A stretch of 55,394 bases of DNA from Caldilineaceae bacterium (lineage in GTDB: Bacteria > Chloroflexota > Anaerolineae > Caldilineales > Caldilineaceae), in assembly GCA_011523365.1 (NCBI GenBank), contig WTGY01000088.1, positions 1-55,394 on the forward strand, written 5' to 3'. The position numbers were made by a program, and so were the translations under genes. The notes under the pieces are model-generated. The model did no database searches and was not told the DNA's origin. It was given only the letters and a program-made list of their open reading frames with translations. This document shows positions 26,054-34,868 of this stretch, piece by piece (position 1 is the first letter of the stretch; each line of letters opens with the position of its first letter).

Positions 26054-26998
26054 ATGCAATCAGTAGAATTTGGCTGGCACGCGCCATCCTTCCCGACGGA
26101 CGGAGTCGATGCCGACACGTTCCTGGAGCAGATGCACACTCATTTGCAGTTGATGGACGGTCATCTGACATCGGTCTGGGTTGACGATCATGTGCATCCA
26201 TGGGGGACCTTTGTGCCGAGAGATACGCCTGCCACCGAAGTAGCGACAACACTGGCCTTTTTCGCTGCCCTCTATCCGAGCTATGACTGGGGTAGTCTGG
26301 TCTTTTGCCAGTCCTACCGAAACCCGGCGTTGATGGCAAAGATGGCCGCATCGCTCCAGTGGCTGACGGGCGGGCGCCACATTTTCGGGATCGGGGCCGG
26401 CTGGCTGGAGGAGGAGTACGACGCCTACAACTGGCCATTCCCCCGACCGGCAGCACGGATTCGGCAGTTGGAGGAGACGATAGAAATCGTAAAGCTACTA
26501 TGGACGGAGTCGCCAGCCAGCTATGAAGGGCGCCACTATCGCATCGATAACGCATATTGTCATCCGCAGCCGAGTCCGCTGCCGCCGATCATGGTCGGCG
26601 GGGGTGGCGAGCAGTTGACGTTGCGGGTGGTAGCCAAGCACGCGGACTGGTGGAATCTGCCGGGCGGGACGCCTGAGATCTATGCGCACAAGTTGCGTGT
26701 GTTGCGAGAACACTGCGAGGCGGTGGGCCGAGACTATGACGAGATACGAAAGACAAGTGCATTGCCCCCGATCGCGGTCCATCTTTCGGAGGACGTGGCC
26801 CGCCAGCAGGGCGAGGCGTCACCCTACTCGTTGGGGGGCAGAGGCGCTCTCGTGGGCACACCGGACCAGGTGGCGGCGCAATTGCAGGCGTATGTCGATC
26901 TAGGCGTAACTCTGTTCCAGATCCGTATTGCCGATTTCCCGGAAACGGCAGGTACGGAGTTATTCATCAAAGAGGTCCTGCCGCGCTTCAAGGATTGA
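26054..26998 (+). CDS. LLM-class (luciferase-like) flavin/F420-dependent oxidoreductase
   Basis: The 314-residue TIM-barrel protein of the bacterial luciferase-like family (PF00296) opens with an EFGWHAPSFP-type N-terminus (here VEFGWHAPSF). It has RNPALMAKMAASLQWLTGGR, the conserved GIGAGWLEEEYDAY, and PPIMVGGGGEQ. The GAGW-E-E-Y motif is common in F420-dependent members, so F420 rather than FMN is the more likely cofactor, but this is inference. AAGGAG eight bases before ATG 26054 fixes the start. It precedes a dehydrogenase and a lactonase in the same direction, suggesting one oxidative sugar pathway. Confidence 0.88.
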   Translation: MQSVEFGWHAPSFPTDGVDADTFLEQMHTHLQLMDGHLTSVWVDDHVHPWGTFVPRDTPATEVATTLAFFAALYPSYDWGSLVFCQSYRNPALMAKMAASLQWLTGGRHIFGIGAGWLEEEYDAYNWPFPRPAARIRQLEETIEIVKLLWTESPASYEGRHYRIDNAYCHPQPSPLPPIMVGGGGEQLTLRVVAKHADWWNLPGGTPEIYAHKLRVLREHCEAVGRDYDEIRKTSALPPIAVHLSEDVARQQGEASPYSLGGRGALVGTPDQVAAQLQAYVDLGVTLFQIRIADFPETAGTELFIKEVLPRFKD

Positions 26999-27064
26999 AC
27001 CCGGTCAGGTTTGATCCAGTTCGTCTTCAGCAAGGGCAGGCACTTGCTCTCAGGAGTGCCGATA

Positions 27065-28267
27065 TTGGTTGAAAGAGTAGACGTTGGGATTGTGGGGCTA
27101 GGGCTGGCGGCGACAGCCCACATAAGTGGATACTTGTGCCATCCTTCGGCAAGAGTTCTGGCGGTCTGTGACACTGACAGCGAGCGGGCGGCGGCATTCG
27201 GCGAGCGGTTCGGCGTCGAGCGCGTATATGCGTCTTACTCAGATCTGCTGGACGACTGCGACGTACAGGTCATCGACATCGCGACGCCTACTTTTTTGCA
27301 CGCGACGATGACGCGGCAGGCAGCGCAGGCGGGCAAACATATCCACTGCGAGAAGCCGTTTTGCCGCAGTGTGGCAGAGGGGATGGATGCGGTGCGGGCC
27401 GTGAAGAACGCCGTGGTTAAGCTGCTGGTTGGAGAGACCTATGTGTTTCTCACTTCGCACATGAAGGCGCGTGCGCTCATCGAGGATGGCGCAATCGGCC
27501 GGCCTCTGCAGATTCGGCTGAGACACGGCGCCTGGCGGCGGCGGGCGGACCACGAACTGCATCTCAGCGCAGCGGCGCGTGCGTGGCGGCTGGACGGAGA
27601 GCAGTCCGGGGGAGGGCGCTACCCGTGGATGTTCGATCACGCGGTGCATTTCTTTGCCACGGCCGAGTATCTGATGGAGGACGCGACGATAGACGAAATC
27701 CATGCAGTGGTTGCGGCTGGAAGCCGAGGGGGACGCAGGGCGGGCGCCTCCCACGACCCGTACCGAACAGAAGAGTTGGACATACCCATCATTACGTGGC
27801 GATACGCGGACGCGGCGCGGCAGGGCGTGTGGATGCGGGCGGACCCGCTCAACGGTAAGTACGACACGATGCATGGCCTTAGCACGACCGTGGTCGGCGA
27901 GACTGGCATGATTGAGGTATTGGGAGAGGGCGGGCACAATCTGCTGTGGGAGGGGAGACAACAGCATCTGATTTTGCACCGGGCGGGTCGGGAGACGGTC
28001 TGCTTCCGCTTCGATGAGGAGCCAGACCGCGTGTGGGATTCGGAGATCAGCTATTACGGGCAAGGCCATGTCAATCAGGTCCATCACTTGCTCGAAGCGA
28101 TCCTCCAAGATCAGCCGCTACGTTACAGCGGCGAAGATGGTGTACATGCGGTTCGCTGCACGTTAGCAACTATCCGTTCTGCTGAGGAGGGCAGACCTGT
28201 TCGGGTTGCCGAGGTAGGCGAGAACGTAACTGCATACGCGCGGAGCGATGTTGAGGAAGGCATTTGA
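27065..28267 (+). CDS. Gfo/Idh/MocA-family oxidoreductase
   Basis: The N-terminal Rossmann fold begins VDVGIVGLGLAATAHISGY with a GxGxxA nucleotide-binding loop. CEKPFC is the family's catalytic-lysine EKP motif, and the C-terminal domain contains FDHAVHFF (the D-x-x-x-H motif). Such enzymes oxidise or reduce sugars, inositols or related polyols with NAD(P). The start is set at TTG 27065, eight bases after AGGAG (27052-27056). An earlier in-frame TTG at 27011 lacks a ribosome binding site. It lies between an LLM oxidoreductase and an SMP-30 lactonase. Confidence 0.88.
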   Translation: MVERVDVGIVGLGLAATAHISGYLCHPSARVLAVCDTDSERAAAFGERFGVERVYASYSDLLDDCDVQVIDIATPTFLHATMTRQAAQAGKHIHCEKPFCRSVAEGMDAVRAVKNAVVKLLVGETYVFLTSHMKARALIEDGAIGRPLQIRLRHGAWRRRADHELHLSAAARAWRLDGEQSGGGRYPWMFDHAVHFFATAEYLMEDATIDEIHAVVAAGSRGGRRAGASHDPYRTEELDIPIITWRYADAARQGVWMRADPLNGKYDTMHGLSTTVVGETGMIEVLGEGGHNLLWEGRQQHLILHRAGRETVCFRFDEEPDRVWDSEISYYGQGHVNQVHHLLEAILQDQPLRYSGEDGVHAVRCTLATIRSAEEGRPVRVAEVGENVTAYARSDVEEGI

Positions 28268-28370
28268 AGAAACGTGGACTGCATAGCAGAGGCCAACATT
28301 ACAGTCGGCAGATTGCGATTTTGGAGAGGTCCTAGAGTAGAAACCACGAAGATCCTGGAGGGGGAATCGT

Positions 28371-29249
28371 ATGTCCATTAAAGTAGATCTTCTCATTGAC
28401 GCCCATGCGCTTGTAGGCGAAGGGCCCATTTGGGACGCCGACGACAGTGTGCTGTGGTGGGTGGACATCATGTCGAGCAAGCTGTATGCCTATGACCCGG
28501 CGACGGGGGGCAACAGAGAGTGGGACGTGGGGCAGCACGTGGGGACGGTTGTACATCGGGCGTCCGGCGGGCTGATGCTGGCCCTGAAGGACGGCTTCGC
28601 CGCCTTTGACCCCGAGAGCGGGGCAGTGGAGATGCTTGTCGATCCTGAGTCCCATCTGCCGGGGAACCGTTTCAATGACGGCAAGTGCGATCCCGGAGGC
28701 CGTTTCTGGGCCGGCACGATGGCCTATGAAGACCAGTCGGACCAGGGGAGCGTCTACCGAATGGATACCGACCACAGCGTTCACAGGATGATCGAAGATA
28801 TCGCGATTTCGAACGGCATCATCTGGAGCCTGGACGCAAAAACGATGTATTACACCGATTCGCTCGATTTCGCGATCCGGGCTTATGACTACGATGTTGA
28901 AACGGGCGGTATCCAGAATGAGCGCATCATCATCGAATTCTCCGAAGATGTAGGCTTTGCCGACGGCTTCACAATAGACGAGGAGGGGATGCTGTGGGTG
29001 GCGCACTACGGGGCCAGCCGAGTGCGGCGCTGGAATCCGGATACCGCAGCCGTGTTGGCGGAGGTGGAATTGCCGACGTCAGCCATAACTGCCTGCGCAT
29101 TCGGGGGCCCGAATCTGGACCTGCTCTACATTACAAGCGCTTCTTTTCGAATGAGCGACGCGGAGAAGGCGGAACAACCTCATGCGGGCGGACTATTCGT
29201 AGCGGACCCCGGGGTACGAGGGGTTGCATCTGACAAGTTCGGCGGATAA
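28371..29249 (+). CDS. SMP-30/gluconolactonase-family protein
   Basis: The 292-residue six-bladed propeller has EGPIWDADDSVLWWVDI (metal Glu), NRFNDGKCDPGGRFWAGTM (metal Asn), SNGIIWS and FADGFTIDEEGMLWVA (metal Asp region). It would open sugar lactones to acids, the natural next step after a Gfo/Idh/MocA sugar dehydrogenase, encoded just upstream. A GGAGGGGG ribosome binding site precedes ATG 28371. The predicted protein has no signal peptide and is probably cytoplasmic. Confidence 0.9.
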   Translation: MSIKVDLLIDAHALVGEGPIWDADDSVLWWVDIMSSKLYAYDPATGGNREWDVGQHVGTVVHRASGGLMLALKDGFAAFDPESGAVEMLVDPESHLPGNRFNDGKCDPGGRFWAGTMAYEDQSDQGSVYRMDTDHSVHRMIEDIAISNGIIWSLDAKTMYYTDSLDFAIRAYDYDVETGGIQNERIIIEFSEDVGFADGFTIDEEGMLWVAHYGASRVRRWNPDTAAVLAEVELPTSAITACAFGGPNLDLLYITSASFRMSDAEKAEQPHAGGLFVADPGVRGVASDKFGG

Positions 29250-29359
29250 GAGGCAGACCCTTAGGCGCATAAGTGGTCGTTACGGGAACAAACGGGGGGA
29301 GGAATTCGTCCTATATTCCAGGCTCATTGCGTGACGTTGAGATGGCAGGAGTGAGATCA

Positions 29360-30262
29360 ATGGGACGACTACAATTAACCATTACGATTGTTTTGTTTCT
29401 CTTGGGGACTTCTTTGGCGGGCTGCGGCGCCGGCGCTTCGGATATGGCCTTTTCCGAATCGGCAGCGATGAGCGCGCCCGCCATGGCAGACGCAGAGGCT
29501 GCCGCAGGGCAGCAGGCAACTGATGGCGCGGGGGAGCCACGCCAGGTCATCGCCAATGCTAACATTTCCCTGGTTGTAGCCGATGCGGCGACGGCGCTGT
29601 CGGGAGTCGAGCAGATCGTATCGGAACTGGGCGGATATGTGGCCGACATGGATCTGTCCAAGGGGAGGTATGACGAGTCGGACGTTTTGCGCGGCTCGTT
29701 AACCCTCCGTGTGCCTTCTGCGGGATTGGAGGAGGCGCTGGACCTGTTGCAGGCTCTGGCTACGGATGTGAACTACCTGAACGTAAACCGGCAGGATGTT
29801 ACGGACCAGTACAGTGACCTCGATGCGCAGCTGCGCAACCTGCGGGCAACCGAGACGGAGTTGCTGGCCCTGCTAACGGAGGTGCGTGAGAGGCCCAATG
29901 CCGAGGTAGAGGATATTCTGGCGGTCCACCGCAGCTTGACGCAGATTCGTGAAGAGATTGAGATGCTGCAGGGACGCAAGAACCTGCTGGACAATCAGAT
30001 CGATTTCTCGACGATCTGGGTTGAGTTGATCCCGGACAGCGTATTCCGGCCTATCGTGGAGGAACCCTGGAGCGCGAGCGGACCGGTACGAAATGCGTTG
30101 CGAGCGCTGGTGGCGACGCTACAAGGGTTGCTGACGGCGCTGATCTGGGCGGTGCTGTACTTGACTCCGTTGTTGCTGGTCTTTCTGATTCCGCTGGCTG
30201 TCCTGATTTGGCTGGTGCGCTTATGGTTGGGTCGACGCCGCAAAGGAGAGGAGTCGGAGTAA
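29360..30262 (+). CDS. DUF4349 lipoprotein with C-terminal membrane helix
   Basis: The start is ATG 29360, eight bases after AGGAG, giving a lipoprotein signal MGRLQLTITIVLFLLGTSLA ending in GC. The mature protein matches DUF4349 (PF14257): a first beta-rich part (NANISLVVADAATALSGVEQ), SLTLRVPSAGLEEAL, a coiled coil (about 150-220, with DQYSDLDAQLRNLRATETEL), and a C-terminal transmembrane helix followed by a basic tail. It is presumably an envelope protein anchored at both ends; function unknown. It follows the SMP-30 gene but need not belong to that pathway. Confidence 0.82.
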   Translation: MGRLQLTITIVLFLLGTSLAGCGAGASDMAFSESAAMSAPAMADAEAAAGQQATDGAGEPRQVIANANISLVVADAATALSGVEQIVSELGGYVADMDLSKGRYDESDVLRGSLTLRVPSAGLEEALDLLQALATDVNYLNVNRQDVTDQYSDLDAQLRNLRATETELLALLTEVRERPNAEVEDILAVHRSLTQIREEIEMLQGRKNLLDNQIDFSTIWVELIPDSVFRPIVEEPWSASGPVRNALRALVATLQGLLTALIWAVLYLTPLLLVFLIPLAVLIWLVRLWLGRRRKGEESE

Positions 30263-30293
30263 AACGGCTGGCTTTCGGCCGAGCGCAGCTGGG

Positions 30294-31148
30294 TTAGCCT
30301 TTGAGCGCGCCAAAGGTCAGGCCGCCGGTGATGTATTTCTCCAGAGCCATGCCGGCTGCGACGACGGGGATGACGCTGACGAGCGAGATGGCGCTCATGT
30401 TCCACCATTCGGTGTAGCCTGTCTGACTGACCTGCATGGTCATGAAGAGGGGAATGGTGATCGCTTCACGGAAGGTCAATGTGAGGGCGACGAGGTACTC
30501 GTTCCAGGCGCCGATGAGGGATAGGACGAAGACGGCTACCAGGCCGGGCGCGGCCAGGGGCATGGCGATTCGGAAGAGGACACCGAGGCGGTTGGCGCCG
30601 TCTATCATGGCACTTTCTTCGATTTCCACCGGAAGCCCTTCGAAGAAGTCGCGCATCACCCAGACGATGAAGGGAATGGCGCCGCTGCTGTAGACGATGA
30701 TCAGGGCCAGCCGTGTGTCGAGGAGACCCAGCTCGCGGAACATCACCAGAAAGGCGAGAATGAAGAGCGCGCCGGGGAACATTCGCTGGGACATGAAGCC
30801 GAGAACGATTGAGTTGTTGCGGCCGCCGTAATCGAAGCGGGCCAAGGCATAGCCGGCGCTAGAGCCGATAACCAGGGCGACCGTTGACGAGATGAAGGCG
30901 ACGAGCACGCTGTTCATGAAGGGATCGAGGAACCAGGTGAGCCGGTCGACGAAGAGGTAGCGCCAGGCGTGCAACCCGGGTTGAAAGTCGATAAACGGCA
31001 TGTAAGTCGCCTTGATCGACATGTCAATGGCGTTCTTGAAAGAGGTGATCACGACCCAGTACATAGGGAAGAGGAGAATAAAGGACCAGAAGCCCAGAAT
31101 GCAGTAGGATATGATCGTGCGAACCCGCTTTTGTGCGGCTAGTCCCAT
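30294..31148 (-). CDS. Carbohydrate ABC transporter permease (MalG-type)
   Basis: The 284-residue, six-helix membrane protein of the binding-protein-dependent transport family has the EAA loop as EIEESAMIDGANRLGVLFRI and the typical WVVITSFK N-terminal region. It forms the inner-membrane channel with the adjacent permease; the two genes overlap by one base at 31148. It is the last gene of the unit and no ATPase follows. Confidence 0.92.
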   Translation of the reverse strand: MGLAAQKRVRTIISYCILGFWSFILLFPMYWVVITSFKNAIDMSIKATYMPFIDFQPGLHAWRYLFVDRLTWFLDPFMNSVLVAFISSTVALVIGSSAGYALARFDYGGRNNSIVLGFMSQRMFPGALFILAFLVMFRELGLLDTRLALIIVYSSGAIPFIVWVMRDFFEGLPVEIEESAMIDGANRLGVLFRIAMPLAAPGLVAVFVLSLIGAWNEYLVALTLTFREAITIPLFMTMQVSQTGYTEWWNMSAISLVSVIPVVAAGMALEKYITGGLTFGALKG

Positions 31149-32074
31149 CAGTCCTTCCCCATCGCTCGTCTTGTCAGAACAAGGTATGCCCCGCCGAAGA
31201 TCATCAGGACAATAAGGAGGAAGTAGGCCTGGCTGCTGCCGAAGGCCAGATCACCTCCCTTGACCCCGGTGCGATAGATGGCAAGCGTCACCGATTCGGT
31301 GGCCTGCCCCGGCCCTCCGCCGGTCAGCACCATGATAATTTCCACGACTTTGAAGGCATCGATAATACGGATCAGGAGCGCGGTCATGGTGATGGGCATG
31401 ATCAGGGGCACTGTGATGCGCCAAAACGCCTGCAGTTGATTGGCGCCATCGACGCGGGCGGCCTCGTGCAGGTCGGGCGGCACGCCCTGCAGCGCGGCCA
31501 ACAGCATCAGGATCATGAAGGAGCTCCACTGCCAGACGTCGATCGCCATCAGCGCAACCATCGCCCAGGTGGGGCTCGTCAGCCAGGGGACGCCATCGAA
31601 GCCGAAGCTGCGCAGGATGTCATTGATGGGGCCGATGTCTTCCTGGAACAACATGCGGCCAACGATGAAGGATACGACGACCGGGCTGACCATGAGAGGC
31701 ATCAGAAACCAGGTGCGAAACAGTTTCTGGCCGCGGGTTATGTTGTTCAGCGCCAGTGCGACGGTCAGGCCGATGATGAGCTGAGTGGGCACAACACCAA
31801 GCATGAAGACGACGGTATTGCGAGCGGTGCGCCAGAACGAGCGGTTGTTCAGCAGCTTTTCGAAATTGGCCAGACCGACGAATTTCGTATCGAAATCCCC
31901 GATGCGGTAGAGGTGGAGATCGGTAAAGGCTGCGTAGAGGGTCCACAACACGGGGACAGCCAGCAAGATGAGGATGATGGCAACTGCGGGCACCAGGAAG
32001 ATCCACTTCCAGAGGTTGTCCCGGATTTCGAAGCGAAATCGTTTCGAGGGGTAGATTTGGGGTTCAGTTGCCAT
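31148..32074 (-). CDS. Carbohydrate ABC transporter permease (MalF-type)
   Basis: The 308-residue protein has six hydrophobic segments and the EAA motif HEAARVDGANQLQAFWRITV, characteristic of MalF/UgpA permeases. The N-terminal loop LYAAFTDLHLYRIGD is also typical. It pairs with the downstream permease. It sits 134 bp after the binding-protein gene, separated by a strong hairpin (32143-32191) that could lower permease expression relative to the binding protein. Confidence 0.92.
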   Translation of the reverse strand: MATEPQIYPSKRFRFEIRDNLWKWIFLVPAVAIILILLAVPVLWTLYAAFTDLHLYRIGDFDTKFVGLANFEKLLNNRSFWRTARNTVVFMLGVVPTQLIIGLTVALALNNITRGQKLFRTWFLMPLMVSPVVVSFIVGRMLFQEDIGPINDILRSFGFDGVPWLTSPTWAMVALMAIDVWQWSSFMILMLLAALQGVPPDLHEAARVDGANQLQAFWRITVPLIMPITMTALLIRIIDAFKVVEIIMVLTGGGPGQATESVTLAIYRTGVKGGDLAFGSSQAYFLLIVLMIFGGAYLVLTRRAMGKD

Positions 32075-32142
32075 TTGTGCCCTGGATGATTGGCGGGCTG
32101 GCGTGAAAGTTACGCCGCAATGATAGAGAGAAGAGAAGTAAT

Positions 32143-32191
32143 CAGCGGCCAGCGACCGGGCAGGCTCTTCGCCGCCGGTCGCTGGCCACTG
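32143..32191 (-). promoter_or_regulatory. Long hairpin between binding-protein and permease genes
   Basis: Arms 32143-32159 and 32175-32191 form a 17-bp stem with a single mismatch (G-T compatible) and a 15-base loop. It lacks a clear T-run. In ABC operons a stem here commonly protects the upstream binding-protein mRNA or attenuates read-through. That role is inferred. Confidence 0.6.
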
Positions 32192-32207
32192 ACATTACCA
32201 ACTGCGG

Positions 32208-33728
32208 TTACTTGCCCAGGGTGCGGGCGTAGAGTTCGGCCTGATGCTGGAGGCCGCCCATGCGTTCGCTAATTTCGTTAAAGGCGGCCGCGACCTCGTC
32301 CAGGGCATCCTGGGGCGGGAGTTCGTTGGCAAGCGCCTTGGATACACCCAGTTCAAGCGCGTCACGGTACTGTACCCAGCCGCCGAAGGCCTGGTCGGTG
32401 ACGGCATTGGGATGGTCGAGGGTCTCGCGTGCGGCGTTCAGGTAGTCCATCGCCACTTCTTCGCCCAACTGCAGCGGGCCGGTGGCGAACTCTTCGACCG
32501 CTTCCATCTGGCTGAAGCGGTAGGGGCTGGCGCCGGTCAGATCGGTAACGAATGCCAGGCCGCTTTCCGGCTTGGTCAAATGGGTGACGAAGCCCCAGAC
32601 GGCGTCATAGGCCAGTTCGTCGACCTGGGCGGAAACGGCGATGACCCAGCCGCCGAAGGCGTGGAATGGCGCATGGCTGGGAATGTCGAAGTAGTCCCAT
32701 TCGCCGGACTTGGAGTTGAAGACTTCGTGTGAGCCCGGAAGAATGTTGTAGCCCTGCAGGCCCTGGATGACGGAGGTCTCGGGCGAGGTGGCGCTGGTGA
32801 CGGCGTCCCAGTTATAGGTCTGGGCGACGCGGCCGCCGTTCATGGCGTTTAGGGAATCACCGTAGGTGAAGTTGGTGCCGCCGGGAGGCGCCCAGTTCTG
32901 CATTTCTTCGACCCATTCGGTGAGGGCGCGAACGAAGCCGGGATTGTTGAGTCGGGCTTCGCCGGTGTCGAGGTCGATGAAGTAGGCATCGTCGTCGGGA
33001 TGCTTGGCATAGGCGGTGGCGCGAGAGTTGAAGCCCCACCAGAGGGTATCGCCGCGCTTGGTCATGCAGGCGGCGCCAAAGTCGTCGTCTTCGCCGTTTT
33101 CGTTCCAGTCCCAGCCGGTGAAGAATTCACAGATGTTGCGCCACTGGTCCCAGGTTACGGCGCCTGTGTCGGGCGAAAGGTCGAAGCCGTAGGTGTTACT
33201 GAAGCGGCTGTTGATGTCCTCGTTGGCGAACAGGTCTTTGCGGAAGGAGTAGTAGTGGATATCGCCGTCGTAGGGCAGGGCATAGATCTTGCCTTCCCAT
33301 GAGAGGGTATTGACGATACCGGGGAGGACGTCGTCAAAGTCGATGGCCTCCAGGACCTCGGTCGGGATCTCCTGCAGAGCGCCGGCGTTGATGACATCGG
33401 CGCGGGCGTTGCTGGGGAACTGGAAGATGTCGGCCAGGTATGTATCGGTGGCGACGGACTGCATGATCTTATCGGTCAGCTCCTGCTGTCCGAAGGCGCC
33501 GCGTTCGAGTTCGTAGCCGTTTTCCTCGACCCACGGCAGCATGAATGCTTCGACGCGGGCCCCCATACCGTCAAGTCCGGCGTAGCGGATGACGATCTTC
33601 TCCTGGGACATTGCGTCTCCGCCGTCCGCTGCGGGTGCGGCAGGCGCGGCACATGCGGCCAAGGCAACAGCGCCGGCTGCGCCACCAACCATGCGGAGAA
33701 ATTGACGTCGGCTTACTTTGCTTTCCAT
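32208..33728 (-). CDS. Tat-exported solute-binding lipoprotein of a sugar ABC transporter
   Basis: The start is ATG 33728, preceded by AAGGAG. The protein then begins with a twin-arginine signal (SRRQFLRMVGGAAGAVALAAC, counted to a lipobox Cys). The open frame upstream to 33884 is spurious. The mature protein of about 480 residues is a family-1 extracellular sugar-binding protein, with DIFQFPSNARADVINAGALQ and a C-terminal ESGLAFVTDLTGASPYRFSQ region. It delivers a carbohydrate to the two downstream permeases. Tat export implies folding or cofactor binding before export, which is common for this family in Chloroflexota. Confidence 0.9.
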   Translation of the reverse strand: MESKVSRRQFLRMVGGAAGAVALAACAAPAAPAADGGDAMSQEKIVIRYAGLDGMGARVEAFMLPWVEENGYELERGAFGQQELTDKIMQSVATDTYLADIFQFPSNARADVINAGALQEIPTEVLEAIDFDDVLPGIVNTLSWEGKIYALPYDGDIHYYSFRKDLFANEDINSRFSNTYGFDLSPDTGAVTWDQWRNICEFFTGWDWNENGEDDDFGAACMTKRGDTLWWGFNSRATAYAKHPDDDAYFIDLDTGEARLNNPGFVRALTEWVEEMQNWAPPGGTNFTYGDSLNAMNGGRVAQTYNWDAVTSATSPETSVIQGLQGYNILPGSHEVFNSKSGEWDYFDIPSHAPFHAFGGWVIAVSAQVDELAYDAVWGFVTHLTKPESGLAFVTDLTGASPYRFSQMEAVEEFATGPLQLGEEVAMDYLNAARETLDHPNAVTDQAFGGWVQYRDALELGVSKALANELPPQDALDEVAAAFNEISERMGGLQHQAELYARTLGK

Positions 33729-34021
33729 TCTTTCTGTCTCCTTGAATGTGGACAAAATGATTTGTATTGATGCCTGATGGGGCGCGGCTTCTCGGGAGCT
33801 ACAGCTAAGTTCTCTGTTGTGCCGCGGGTAAGATTTCGTATCTTTGCGGCCGAAGTGAAGAGGCGGTCGCAGAATGAATATCAAGCGGGAATTCTAGCGA
33901 AAAAGTCGACGGCTGTCAAAATTTTGGTGTCTTTTATTTTTGGTGAGGTCGAAGAGGAATCATGTCTTACTGCTGCCGAAGTGACCATGTCATTCCGCGG
34001 CAACCCCAGGGCATTCGCGTC

Positions 34022-34285
34022 TTATTGGGAGAGCGTTCTCAGGAAATAGTCAGTATTCCAACCGGCTCGTTTTTGTATGGCAGGACTACCGGTTTTGGCG
34101 CTATTCTCTCTGCACTGGAGGTCTGGAGCCAAGCGGCGCAAGACGGTCAGGTTGTGCTGCGCATGGCCGTGACGGATGCGACTGTCGTCCTCATCCAGGA
34201 CAAAGTGGACTGCGTTCTTGATGCTCCAATGGCTGAGGGAGGAAGTCAGGAGCAGTCCAGCATCGGAGGGAAAGATGGAATTCAG
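34022..34285 (-). pseudogene. ISAs1-family transposase, C-terminal remnant
   Basis: The minus strand encodes HWSIKNAVHFVLDEDDSRIR, GHAQHNLTVLRRLAPDL and AGWNTDYFLRTLSQ. This is the HW-IEN-LHWVLDV-F-ED-SRIR, N-LRR-ALNL, AGWD-DYLL-L pattern of ISAs1 transposases. About four residues are missing between VLD and DDSRIR, and the DDE core is absent, so it is a decayed end. No inverted repeats of an intact IS were found. Confidence 0.7.
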
Positions 34286-34380
34286 ATTCGGTGCAGATTT
34301 CTTGGGGGATAATGTGAGCATTTCATTCATTGTGGAGTGTTTGTCCTGATAGTGTTGCGCAGGCCTTCTCAACTGTGTGT

Positions 34381-34614
34381 TGGACGAGAGTTTACGAGAG
34401 TTTACAAGAGATTGCGAGTGTTTATGAGCGTTTTGGTGTTGTCTGAACTGCAGTTTCTGTGATGTGCTGCAGTTAGGGCTTGGCTGGCGCGGGTTAAATC
34501 GCATGAGCGTTGGACGAGAGTTTATGAGCGTTTACGAGCGTTTTCGGGTTGTCTGAGTGCAATTCATGCAATATGTGTGATGGGCTGCAGTAAGGGTCTT
34601 GCCGGCGCTGGCGG
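34381..34614 (+). repeat. Tandem pair of 130-bp units with decamer arrays
   Basis: Unit 1 (34381-34497) and unit 2 (34511-34614) each begin GGACGAGAGTTTA. They continue as a 10-bp-period array (34383-34434: GACGAGAGTT, TACGAGAGTT and relatives; 34513-34544). Each ends in a shared block (TTGTCTGA, then TGTGATG-GCTGCAGT-AGGG-CTTG-C-GGCG). A third, eroded start lies near 34640 (TTGTACGAGAGTT). Same period and design as the elements at 10.2-10.9 kb, different array sequence. Confidence 0.65.
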
Positions 34615-34670
34615 GCCCGTTCAACTGTTTTCGTGCGTTGTACGAGAGTTGTACGAACTCTGACATGGTG

Positions 34671-34760
34671 GGACGAGTCGGTCGGGTAAAGTCGGGTTAT
34701 GTCGGGTTATGTCGGGCGAAAAAATTTTCTCGGCCCTTTTTTGCCGTTACGGTTTTGCAT
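34671..34760 (-). repeat. Decamer-array element, unit E
   Basis: The array at 34671-34718 is exact 10-bp repeats (GTCGGGTAAA, GTCGGGTTAT twice, GTCGGGCGAA on the plus strand). On the minus strand an A-rich tract (GGCAAAAAAGG, then GAGAAAATTTTTTCG) precedes the array, as in units A-D. The left box is too diverged to align confidently. Confidence 0.6.
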
Positions 34761-34868
34761 CAGTTTTTTCGTTTCCGGAGCCGCCCCCCGGTATTGGCGG
34801 CCTCTCAACGACTCTCTCACAGACGCCAGACTCACGCCGGTCGGCTGGCGGTTGGGGGGCAAGGTGAC

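Noticed and set aside
34381..34720. Regular repeats suggesting a CRISPR array
   Set aside because: The unit is 10 bp with no unique spacers of constant length, and no cas gene is nearby.
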